The position numbers and the translations under genes are program-made. Below the pieces are notes generated by a model. It did no database searches. It was not told where the DNA came from and saw only the letters and a program-made list of their open reading frames with translations. A stretch of 64,000 nt of DNA from Flectonema sp. DT1601 (lineage: Eukaryota; Euglenozoa; Diplonemea; Diplonemida; Diplonemidae). The DNA is taken from assembly GCA_964019425.1 (NCBI GenBank), contig OZ025790.1, positions 1 to 64,000 on the forward strand, read 5' to 3'. Positions 42,965-53,884 of the stretch are shown piece after piece. Every line of letters starts with the position of its first letter. The first letter of the stretch is position 1.

Positions 42965-45180
42965 TCCCCCTTCGACAACATCTGCAGAATGATGTTCCCC
43001 ACCACATTGTGCTGGTCTAATTGAACTTCGCTCCCGTACAATGTAGATACTTGTCTTGTTGTTGATGGATCTTCTCGAGGATGAATTGCGTTCCTGTACC
43101 GTCCCAGGTCGGACGGAGTTCTCGTTGACATATCGACTTTCAATTGATTTGCGTCCCTGCACAGCCCCAGGTTGGACACCGTTCTCCTTGGGGAATCGGC
43201 TTGTAATATTTTTGCGTTCCTGTACAGTCCCAGGTTGGACGGAGTTCCCACTGACAGATCGACTTGTAATTGATTTGCGTTCCTGTACAGTCCCAGGTTG
43301 GACGGGGTTCCCACTGACAGATCGACTTGTAATTGATTTGCGTTCCTGTACAGTCCCAGGTTGGACGGAGTTCCCACTGACAGATCGACTTGTAATTGAT
43401 TCGCGTTCCTGTACAGTCCCAGGTCGGACGGAGTTCCCACTGACAGATCGACTTGTAATTGATTTGCGTTCCTGTACAGTCCCAGGTTGGACGGAGTTCC
43501 CACTGACAGATCGACTTGTAATTGATTCGCGTTCCTGTACAGTCCCAGGTCGGACGGAGTTCCCACTGACAGATCGATTTGTAATTGATTTGCGTTCCTG
43601 TACAGTCCCAGGTCGGACGGTGTTCTCTCTGACAGATCGACTTGCAATAGTTTTACGTTCCTGTACAGTCCCAGGTCGGACACCGTTCTCAACGACAGAT
43701 CGGCCTTCAATTGATTTTTGTTCCTGTACAGTCCCAGGCTGGCCGAACTTGCAGCTCCATGCTGACTTGCGATAGAAGGGGTTCCCGCGGTTCACTTCGC
43801 CTGTAGACGTGAGCCCCCCCCGGCGTTTCCCTTCGGTCTGAACTGAAAGCGGTTACCCACATTCAGTTTCTTTACAAAGGTTGGTGGGTGTGCTCTCTTC
43901 TTTTTTACTATCAAGGCATTCGCCTTTTCTACAGGATCTTCGGATGCTATCAGTAGTTGCTCCTGAAGCCCCGACCGCTTTGTACCGTCTGTACAGAAAA
44001 AGTGTTGAAACCTTAACTGTCTCAACAAATCATCCCCAACTTCACCAAGTGAGGAACCTGCATCCAGCCTGTCACTCTTTCCATACCAAAAAGGAAGTTT
44101 GAGAGGTTCTCAAATTTTTCAACCAATAAGTCCCCTCCCAGACCATATTTTAGACCGGAAACATATCGGCCATCAAGCTTCATCACTAGTGTCGCCGCCT
44201 CCTTCGCTTCAAGGATTTCCTCCCATGCCTTGACCTCCTTTGCACATGACGGGTCAGTTATCAGTTCTAGGTGCTCTTCATGATCAGGTTCAGGCTGAGT
44301 ATTCTGTTGTATCACCGGTGGCTGGAATGGCTGAGGTGGCATCCCCACTGGTGGCTGATGTGATAGTGGCGGTGGCATCGGCATCGGTGGCTGATGTGAT
44401 AGTGGCGGTGGTGGCGGTGGCATCAGCATCTTCACTGCTTCGTGTTGCTGTGGTCGTGTCTCTTGTCTTTCTACCCGTGTTTTTAGCGAAACGAGTTCCG
44501 CCATTAGCGACTGCATTACAGTCTCGGTTTGTTGTTGCTGTTGCTGCTGTCTCATTGTAAAATCTTCGATGGTCGTCCTTATCGACCCCATCTCTTCAGC
44601 CGTGTTTTCCCTGTACCTGGCAGCCGATTCAAACCTCTGACCCACTCCAGAAAAGGTTGCCTCTGTCCGACTTTCTAACACCCTCGTTGCTTCGGCATTG
44701 TCTGAACATGCCTGCTGCGCCTGTTGACGCAGTAAGGCTGCATCCTCCTGCAGACTGCCCATCGCATCGTTGGCGTCATCATACGACACGAGACGGGGGT
44801 TCTCCCCCCTTGACAGCCGCTCTCCAACCTTCGCAGCTTTTTCTGCTACCAATCCTCGATTTACCCTTGACAGCAGACCCAATAACACAACTGCATGTGT
44901 TATTGGGACCGTCGCCAATGATCCTTGCGGCATCCCCAAAGAGATGGCAAGTGTCCCCCTTACCATCTCCCTAAGCGATGTATCATTCCTCAGCTGATTG
45001 AGGTCCACTTCAAACGGGATATCTGCTTTTGCTGTATCCAAATCAATCATTTCACTCTCTGTAGGTACCGGATTCCCTGTCTTTTTCTCCCATACATTCT
45101 TCAAGGCAGCAGGGAATGTAAACTCAACAAGTGGCATCTTCGAAAACGTGAGTGTGAGAGAAAGAAGTGATCGAGCTGTC
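42965..45180 (-). mobile_element. YR retrotransposon fossil B (5' part)
   Basis: Same family as element A and very similar to it, therefore young. Parts present: leader, gag-like region (45137-43792; Gln-rich coiled coil and Pro-rich segment) and the minisatellite segment that precedes the recombinase. The rest is replaced by LINE-3. The gag part has about one break. It lies head to tail with element A, with terminal-repeat sequence between them. Confidence 0.85.
43080..43760 (-). repeat. 63-bp minisatellite inside YR element B
   Basis: About ten units of 63 bp (21 codons) contain TTCCTGTACAGTCCCAGGT. Element A has about seven units at 48410-48900. The unit is open in several frames on both strands, which creates long spurious antisense frames. 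The difference in unit number shows the usual instability of such arrays. Confidence 0.88.
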
Positions 45181-45218
45181 GGGACCGGTCGGGACCTCGT
45201 GGAGAGGCCCGGTCGGTA

Positions 45219-45611
45219 ATTGTCCTTCCATGCTTTGCACCTGTCGAAATAATAAAACTTAAAAACTACACACACACCAATAACAAGCGATTACACTAGA
45301 ACGCGCGATTGCAAGAACACCCTGGTTCAAGGTGGCTCGCTGCGGCGGGGTAACTGAAGTCCGTTTTCGTTGGACTCAGCTCCACCACGGTGGAGGGGTG
45401 AGGAGGGTGGGCTTCGAAAACGTGAGTGTGAGAGAAAGAAGAGATCGAGCTGTATAAAGAATTTCTTTTTGAAAAAATAGAAGGCTAAAGAATATATAAA
45501 AAATGTCTGTTGTTTTGTTCATTTTTCCAACTTCGGAATCATACACTTTTCTGTCTGATTCCTTTTCTTTCCGGTGCTAAGCTTGGTGGAAAATTACCTG
45601 AATGAATTCTA
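45219..45611 (-). repeat. Terminal-repeat sequence between YR elements A and B
   Basis: Two blocks occur here: 45420-45611, which equals the leader of element A at 50285-50480, and 45219-45385, which equals the end of element A at 45612-45783. A third copy of the end block lies inverted at 51085-51255, and a solo leader copy at 53440-53655. Inverted and repeated ends of this kind are typical of DIRS-like elements. Confidence 0.75.
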
Positions 45612-48600
45612 GTAATTGTCCTTCCATGCTTTGCACCTGTCGAAATAATAAAACTTAAAAACTACACACACACCAATAACAAGCGATTACACTAGAACGC
45701 GCGATTGCAAGAACACCCTGGTTCAAGGTGGCTCGCTGCGGCGGGGTAACTGAAGTCCGTTTTCGTTGGACTCAGCTCCACCACCCCTGCGCATGTTGAA
45801 AAAGTCCCCCAACGCTTGTTTAACCTTCCCCTTGGTCGAATGAGAAACAGTCTCCCTTGAAGGAATGTCAGCAGGATTGTACTTCGTACTAACCCATCCA
45901 AGGGTGTAGGAACATTTCAAAAGAAAAAGAAAATCAATGGCCTTGACCAAACACTTGTTCAAAATGAATGACTTAACAGACATCTTTTTCCTAAAAACCC
46001 CGCATACCGTGGTATTGTCCACCCATATAGTAAGGTGGTCTGCAGCTTTGATGGCTTTTAATGTCTGCCCTAAGGCATCTGCCTCAAGCACATTGATATG
46101 ACGATCTTCACCTTGAGGCCATGAAGATCCCACAATATCCAATTCACCGCTATTCCAAACAATAACACCTCCCCACCCTTTGAGGGAGGCATCAACAAAC
46201 ACCTCTGCAGTCCTACCACTTTTTCTTTCAGGAAGAATCTTCCTAGTGCGCTGAACCGCCTGAATCCAACTTGAAAGTTCCTTCTTAACCGACAAGGGAA
46301 TAGTAACATGATCCTGCACCTGTATAGAGCCGTAGTTCAGGCGGTTTGTGATCCTGCGCATGTACTTCAGGGCAAACCAATACTTTCCAGGTGAGACCCC
46401 CACGATGGCACTCGCATGTAGAAGGCGGCCCCCCAGCGATTCAAGCTGTGATGCACTCAAACCTGATAGAACACACGTTGAAATCTTCCTCTTAATCTTA
46501 GAACCTAAAGAAACGACCTCATCACAGTGAGAGAACGAAACACCCAGAAATTCATAATCCTGCGACAAGTTCACTGTGTCACTGGGCTTCCATGTTACTC
46601 TCGCTTCCTTAGCAAATCCATCCATTCTTCTTGTCGCCGCCTCTACATCTTCCTTCTTACCAAACAACCTTATGTTGTCAATCCACCAATGAATACCAAC
46701 ATGTTTCTCAGCAAACTCCTCCCTCACAAACATTGGATCACCGGCCACAACTGCTGCAATGGTGTTCATGATTTCCGGTGCACAAACATGTCCCATTGGC
46801 AATCGTGTCAAAGCAAAGGTCCTTCCAGATGAATCGAAAAATGTAAAGAACTTCTGTGACTGTTCTGGTATTTGGATCTGAAAGAAACCAGTCTTGAAAT
46901 CCCTGCATGAAGCCACCTCAGAACGAACTGCATCCAAGTAGTATGAGATATGTTTTAGTGGGACATTCGGCTCATATCCAAAATCTGTCAGGTTTTCATT
47001 TGCTTCTCGCGTCCATAAAATGAAGCGTTGCCTGTTCCCAGTCTCCCTCTCCTCATACACTGTAAAAGGTATGTTCTCAGACAAAGGGGCCGTGCTAACA
47101 GGTACCGCAATCCCACAGTTTACCAATTCTTCTGCATGTTCAGAGCTGAAACGTGATTTCTTCCTTCTAACTCGGTTCATTCCCTCCTTTAATACAGGGA
47201 ACGTTAAAGACAAGACATGCTTGAACCTCTCCAAGATCGCTGGATGCAGTCTGTCTTGAACCATCTCAAGATCCATAGTTTCAGTTGAGGCAACATGGAG
47301 AGGTGAGGCAATCTCCTCAGCAGTAGTGGGAATGCGGGTGCTCTTGGAACGATGTGTGAAACCTGCTCCTATCTTTCTAATAACATCTCTCTCTAAAGGA
47401 GGGAGGTAACAATCTGTGTCCTCAGTGCCCTTGCCATTGCGACTTGATCCCCTCCATACCTCAGGGTTACGTCCGAAAGAGGTGATATTGTTTTGTGCTT
47501 TGCTAATCTGCTTATGAGCTCTTCTGGGATAGGATGACCCTCTGCCAAGACCTGCATCAAGTGGCTGATCGCACCTCTCTTTATGGAGTGTGCCGTGTAC
47601 TGCTTCATGCTGGGGTCCTTTCTGAATTCTTTCACCAGGCTTGATGTGTCCCACGGGTGTAAACTTTCGAAGTGGCCCATTCCCTGCAACAACTCGAAGA
47701 TTCCTTCCGTCAGTGATCCCTGAATCACCGCCCATCGACTTGGCGAGAAAGGGTTCGCCCTCTTCCCTTTTGGGGTGGTAAACCAATCTATTATGATCTC
47801 GTCTTCGGTCACGTGTATAAACTGGCTGCGTGTCAGTGCTGCTACCTCGGCCCATCTGGACGCAGTCTTCCATGCTACCAGTACTGCCAACCAGGTTCTG
47901 CAATCCTTCTGTGCTGCTGCCCACTCGAGCAGGTCGTTTTTGATCATCGGTACAGCCTGCTGTGTTGGTATTGCTGCCCCTGCTGCCCTTAAAGCTGCAG
48001 CTAGGCTCAGCAATTGGCCGTTTGGCATGCCCATTTTTCCCATCACCGCGGACAGCATCTTTGTATATGTCAGGAGGCCCTGTGGTGACACCCCTGTAGC
48101 CATCACAAACAGAACTCCCGAGCTGTGGTCGATTTGCAGATTCCTTTCCTGCCCCCACTTCAGAAATCTCTTCCAAAGGTTCCTTCTGCCTGATGTGGTC
48201 TTCCCTGCCCACATCTCCTGCATTGTCTCTGACAAGCGTTCGGTTGCCTCGATCTCGGTTATCTTGTCCTCTGGGTGCCCCCTTCCATTCTGGTCCCCCT
48301 TCGACAACATCTGCAGAATGATGTTCCCCACCACATTGTGCTGGTCTAATTGAACTTCGCTCCCGTACAATGTGGATACTTGTCTTGTTGTTGATGGATC
48401 TTCTCGAGGATGAATTGCGTTCCTGTACCGTCCCAGGTCGGACGGAGTTCTCGTTGACATATCGACTTTCAATTGATTTGCGTTCCCGCACAGCCCCAGG
48501 TTGGACACCGTTCTCCTTGGGGAATCGGCTTGTAATATTTTTGCGTTCCTGTACAGTCCCAGGTTGGACGGAGTTCCCACTGACAGATCGACTTGTAATT

Positions 48601-50480
48601 GATTTGCGTTCCTGTACAGTCCCAGGTTGGACGGAGTTCCCACTGACAGATCGACTTGTAATTGATTCGCGTTCCTGTACAGTCCCAGGTCGGACGGAGT
48701 TCCCACTGACAGATCGATTTGTAATTGATTTGCGTTCCTGTACAGTCCCAGGTCGGACGGTGTTCTCTCTGACAGATCGACTTGCAATAGTTTTACGTTC
48801 CTGTACAGTCCCAGGTCGGACACCGTTCTCAACGACAGATCGGCCTTCAATTGATTTTTGTTCCTGTACAGTCCCAGGCTGGACGAACTTGCAGCTCCAT
48901 GCTGACTTGCGATAGAAGGGGTTCCCGCGGTTCACTTCGCCTGTAGACGTGAGCCCCCCCCGGCGTTTCCCTTCGGTCTGAACTGAAAGCGGTTACCCAC
49001 ATTCAGTTTCTTTACAAAGGTTGGTGGGCGTGCTCTCTTCTTTTTTACTATCAAGGCATTCGCCTTTTCTACAGGATCTTCGGATGCTATCAGTAGTTGC
49101 TCCTGAAGCTCCGACCGCTTTGTACCGTCTGTACAGAAAAAGTGTTGAAACCTTAACTGTCTCAACAAATCATCCCCCAACTTCACCAAGTGAGGAACCT
49201 GCGTCCAGCCTGTCACTCTTTCCATACCAAAAAGGAAGTTTGAGAGGTTCTCAAATTTTTCAACCAATAAGTCCCCTCCCAGACCATATTTTAGACCGGA
49301 AACATATCGGCCATCAAGCTTCATCACTAGTGTCGCCGCCTCCTTCGCTTCAAGGATTTCCTCCCATGCCTTGACCTCCTTTGCACATGACGGGTCAGTT
49401 ATCAGTTCTAGGTGCTCTTCATGATCAGGTTCAGGCTGAGTATTCTGTTGTATCACCGGTGGCTGGAATGGCTGAGGTGGCATCCCCACTGGTGGCTGAT
49501 GTGATAGTGGCGGTGGCATCGGCATCGGTGGCTGATGTGATAGTGGCGGTGGTGGCGGTGGCATCGGCATCTTCACTGCTTCGTGTTGCTGTGGTCGTGT
49601 CTCTTGTCTTTCTACCCGTGTTTTTTAGCGAAACGAGTTCCGCCATTAGCGACTGCATTACAGTCTCGGTTTGTTGTTGCTGTTGCTGCTGTCTCATTGT
49701 AAAATCTTCGATGGTCGTCCTTATCGACCCCATCTCTTCAGCCGTGTTTTCCCTGTACCTGGCAACCGATTCAAACCTCTGACCCACTCCAGAAAAGGTG
49801 CCTCTGTCCGACTTTCTAACACCCTCGTTGCTTCGGCATTGTCTGAACATGCCTGCTGCGCCTGTTGACGCAGTAAGGCTGCATCCTCCTGCAGACTGCC
49901 CATCGCATCGTTGGCGTCATCATACGACACGAGACGGGGGTTCCCCCCCCCTTGACAGCCGCTCTCCAACCTTCGCAGCTTTTTCTGCTACCAATCCTCG
50001 ATTTACCCTTGACAGCAGACCCAATAACACAACTGCATGTGTTATTGGGACCGTCGCCAATGATCCTTGCGGCATCCCCAAAGAGATGGCAAGTGTCCCC
50101 CTTACCATCTCCCTAAGCGATGTATCATTCCTCAGCTGATTGAGGTCCACTTCAAACGGGATATCTGCTTTTGCTGTATCCAAATCAATCATTTCACTCT
50201 CTGTAGGTACCGGATTCCCTGTCTTTTTCTCCCATACATTCTTCAAGGCAGCAGGGAATGTAAACTCAACAAGTGGCATCTTCGAAAACGTGAGTGTGAG
50301 AGAAAGAAGTGATCGAGCTGTATAAAGAATTTCTTTTTGAAAAAATAGAAGGCTAAAGAATATATAAAAAATGTCTGTTGTTTTGTTCATTTTTCCAACT
50401 TCGGAATCATACACTTTTCTGTCTGATTCCTTTTCTTTCCGGTGCTAAGCTTGGTGGAAAATTACCTGAATGAATTCTAG
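45612..50480 (-). mobile_element. YR retrotransposon fossil A (most complete copy)
   Basis: Minus strand. Parts in order: leader (50480-50280), gag-like region (50279-48932), 63-bp minisatellite (about 48900-48410), tyrosine recombinase region (about 48300-47393; TASRWAE and HSIKRGA boxes), RT plus RNase H region (about 47380-45724; RLPMGHVCAPEIM, FVDASLKGWGG, NPADIPSR) and an end block also found inverted at 51085-51255. The recombinase and RT parts look whole; gag has about two or three breaks. The gag-YR-RT-RNase H order resembles VIPER. High similarity to B points to recent activity of the family. Confidence 0.88.
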
Positions 50481-51855
50481 GACCTCGTGGAGAGGCCCGG
50501 TCGCGGGACATGCGCCGTCACAGGGGGTGGGTGGGCTTTCAAAACTTTAACGTAAAAGTCTGAAAAACCCTGTGATAAAGCTAAAAGAATGATATTGTAG
50601 GAAAAATAAATCTTAAAAGTAATCTGATTTCTTTTCTGGACTTGAAAAGCCTAAGAAAGCCGTTTTAACAGGAACAGCTTCACAAAAATAGTCTAGGGGA
50701 AGTCCCCTTTTGAAGAAAGACTGCTTGTCTAACGATCAGCTTCTGCAACCAAGTCGGTGCAGCAAACTTATTGTCAATGAGCGGACCCTTCGGAAAACAG
50801 AAAAAACAATTGAAGTTGAGAACTCAAACTTCTTTTGACACTAGCAATAAATAATGAAATGAAAACAAGAGAAATGATATTAGATAAATTAAACACTGCC
50901 ATTTGCAAGGTTCCCAAGTGGTAAGGGTTTGCGGGTTTACGGGTTTGCGGGTTTCGCGTTGTTATACTCCAAATTTTTTATACACCGTGATATTTATAAT
51001 TACAGTATATTCTTTAGCCTTCCATTTTTCAAAAGAAATTCTTTATACAGCTCGATCACTTCTTTCTCTCACACTCACGTTTTCGAAGTGGTGGAGCTAA
51101 GTCCAACGAAAACGGACTTCAGTTACCCCGCCGCAGCGAGCCACCTTGAACCAGGGTGTTCTTGCAATCACGCGTTCTAGTGTAATCGCTTGTTTTTGGT
51201 GCGTGTGTAGTTTTTAAGTTTTATTATTTCGACAGGTGCAAAGCATGGAAGGACAATTTGCTCTGTTAGTACTTGTGGCTTAACCTGTCTACAGGAAAAT
51301 TAGTTTAACCAATGGTACAATTCACTTTGTACAATGTTCTTACTTTTTTCATTTCTATCCCTTGTTTTGCTTTATTTCATTTCACCCCAGTACAACTAAC
51401 AACGTAAATGCCACACAGTTCCCTTTCCTTGGGAACCTTGCAAATGGCAGTTTTAAATTACGTAATATCATCCTTTGTCTTTTCTGCTCTAGTGTACAAT
51501 GAAGTTTGAGTTCTCATCTTCGATTTTTCCTCAATTTAGACGAGTCCGATCATGGGCAAAAAGTGTTGCACCGACCTGGCTGTAGACACTGTCTCTAGAT
51601 AAGGCATTTTACATTTAACAATTGTTTCAGATGTGCAAATTCCGTGTGTTATATAAAACAAGCTTGCATTATTAGAAGTTATCCTTGGGAACATGTCCCT
51701 CAATATATAAAGTTCTTCATCGTTTTACTTTTCCATTTTGTCATTCTTTACGCTTTATCACAGGGTTTTTTCATACTTGTACATTTAAGTTTGAAATCCC
51801 ACCCACCCACCCCCTGTGACGGCGCGCCTGGGCGAGCCTCACCACGAGGACACGG
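50479..51855. repeat. ~1.4-kb structure with ~430-bp inverted arms
   Basis: The left arm (50479-50918) and right arm (51428-51855) are inverse and diverged: CCGTCACAGGGGGTGGGTGG, CCCTGTGATAAAGC, GAGAACTCAAACTTC and TGCCATTTGCAAGGTTCCCA occur in the same order in both. The centre holds three GGGTTTGC-like octamers (50928-50957), an inverted YR end block (51085-51255) and a segment repeated at 52500-52680. It may be a foldback-type DNA element or a rearranged repeat; no transposase is seen. Confidence 0.7.
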
Positions 51856-52560
51856 CCAGACAGCGCCACGCTAGTAAAAGAGAAATCAAAACAGATAATC
51901 GCCTTTTGTACGAAATCGGAATTAGTAGCTACAAATAAAAACACAACACAACACAACTTCACCACAAACCACAACACGAAGAACAAGTTCAGTAAAATCA
52001 AGGAAGGCAAAAGAAATAGTTTCACAGAAACATCTGACACAGACACACGAGCACTCTAACCACACATATATGAACACACAACACACACACAAAGGGTAAT
52101 GAGAACTCGTCAGAGTTTCAAAAAACAACGCACAACACATACATGCATACACACACACCAGGAGGTTTACTGAAGCTTCCTCTCACCTCATCATAAGTTC
52201 AGCTCCTGTTTACGAAAAATGACAAATATACAAAATACAAAAGTTACAAAATTGCAAACACCCTCTCATGTCACCATCACCGCAAAGCCCTCTCAACGAT
52301 CCCTCCTTCCATCACACGGCAAGTGGTACCATTTTCCACTTAACTTACACCCCACTTCCTCCACCACATCACTTGTGACATGTCCTTCCTGATAACAAAA
52401 AGAAGAAAGAATGATTGCAAACAAACTAACAGAACAAACAACAAATTAATAACCTAAAGTCAGCGGCAAAACCTTTCCCCCGTTGTGAATGCTTGGAAAT
52501 CTTGCTCTGTTAGTACTTGTGGCTTAACCCTTTCTTTCGCTCTGTCTACAGGAAAATTAG
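51856..52560. other. A/C-rich non-coding stretch with a dispersed repeat
   Basis: There is no gene. CA-rich simple sequence lies at 52075-52160. The segment 52363-52482 is nearly identical to 59449-59561, which belongs to the RT fragment there. Confidence 0.6.
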
Positions 52561-52700
52561 TTTAACCAATGGTACAATTCACTTTGTACAATGTTCTTGC
52601 TTTTTTCATTTCTATCCCTTGTTTTTGCTTTATTTCATTTCACCCCAGTACAATTAACAACGTAAATGCCGCACGGTTCCCCGCAAACCCGCAAACCTGC
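52490..52700 (+). repeat. Second copy of 51257-51420 ending in octamers
   Basis: Shared text runs from GTTAGTACTTGTGGCTTAAC to ACGTAAATGCC. Here it ends in three inverted octamers (CCGCAAAC) at 52681-52705. It is another case of the octamer sitting at a repeat boundary. Confidence 0.75.
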
Positions 52701-52892
52701 AAACAGCCCCAGCAACAGGAGCAGAACAAGTTTCAGCAACAAGAGCAGCGGAGGTTGGAAGAGTTTGAATGCAACAACAGATGTAACAACAGCAAACACT
52801 TCAGCACAGGGACTTCTGCTTCAACAAACCCGCAAACCCGACCCGTCGAGGCTCGCTTCGCTTGTGCAAAGTTACTTTCGTTTTTTTGAATA

Positions 52893-53440
52893 GATTTGTT
52901 TTTCTTTTTGTAAAAATATGATAAAATGAAAACAATGGCTAGGTTATAGTGTGGCTTGCGTTATCTGTTGTATGTTTGAAATCATTTTATAAATCATTCA
53001 CAGTCAAACTTATGTCTGCAATGTGAGTGACAATTTTACCTGGGATGGGAATAAGTATTAATAAGGTTATCGTTCATTTTTTGGTTTGTTCATTATCACT
53101 TTCTTCCATTCAGCAGAGTGGAAATGTGGCTTGCCCCTTGCCTCGCCTGCAATGTTTCAGGCCTTTGCCTTCAAAAAGTACGTTTCTATTTTTTCTTTTT
53201 CTTTTTTTTTATGTGGCAGTAGTAAATGAACTCTGAGTTCAGAAGGTGGAAGTTGTTTTAAATAATGTGGCAAATAAAACAAAAAGTTGTAAGGTAGAAA
53301 TGTGGAATGCTGTTGGGGAGGGAATCTTATTCGAGAAGGTGGAAGAGTTTTTTTTTTTTTTTTCCTTTTTTTCAGCAACGAAAGGAAGAGAGGGCTCATG
53401 CACTTTTTTTCTTTACCTGTTGTTGTTGTCATCACAGGTG
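52893..53440. other. Non-coding stretch
   Basis: Only T-runs and AT-rich text are seen. No gene, RNA or repeat boundary can be supported. Confidence 0.5.
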
Positions 53441-53655
53441 AGGAGGGTGCATCGAAAACGTGAGTGTGAGAGAAAAAGAGTGATCGAGCTGTATAAATAA
53501 TTTCTTTTGAAAGCGAAGAAAGCTAAAGAATATATAAAAAATGTCTCTTTTGTTCATTTTTCCAACTTTGGAATCATACACTTTCCTGTCTGATTCCTTT
53601 GATTCTTTCTCTGCAGTGCTAAGCTTGGTGGAAAATTACCTGAATGAATTCTAGG
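53440..53655. repeat. Solo leader/terminal repeat of YR family A
   Basis: About 215 bp from TCGAAAACGTGAGTGTGAGA to CCTGAATGAATTCTAG, diverged from 50285-50480 and 45420-45611. No internal parts are adjacent, so it is a solo remnant and older than A and B. Confidence 0.75.
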
Positions 53656-53884
53656 GTTTTTTGGCTTCCAAGGAAAAAACTTTTTTTTTGGAACCTGCTG
53701 ACGGCTGTTTTTTGTTTAGGGACCCAAAAGAGGAAAGGCCAAGTTGCGTGAGCGAAGCGAGCCTGGACCGGTATCTCTGTGCGGGTTTGCGGGTTTTTTT
53801 TACCAGTTGTTGTTTTCATTTAAGGCAAGGGAACTGAAAGATTCCTCAATTAAAACAAATGGGATAAGGGGGAATGCCATTTAC

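Noticed and set aside
43056-43775. 239-codon plus-strand gene encoding Cys/Thr/Val-rich repeats
   Set aside because: It is the antisense reading of the 63-bp minisatellite, and the same occurs at 48370-48915.
52569-52889. Small Gln-rich protein gene
   Set aside because: It starts inside a dispersed repeat and runs through octamers; only ~35 Gln-rich codons look protein-like and no partner exon is seen.
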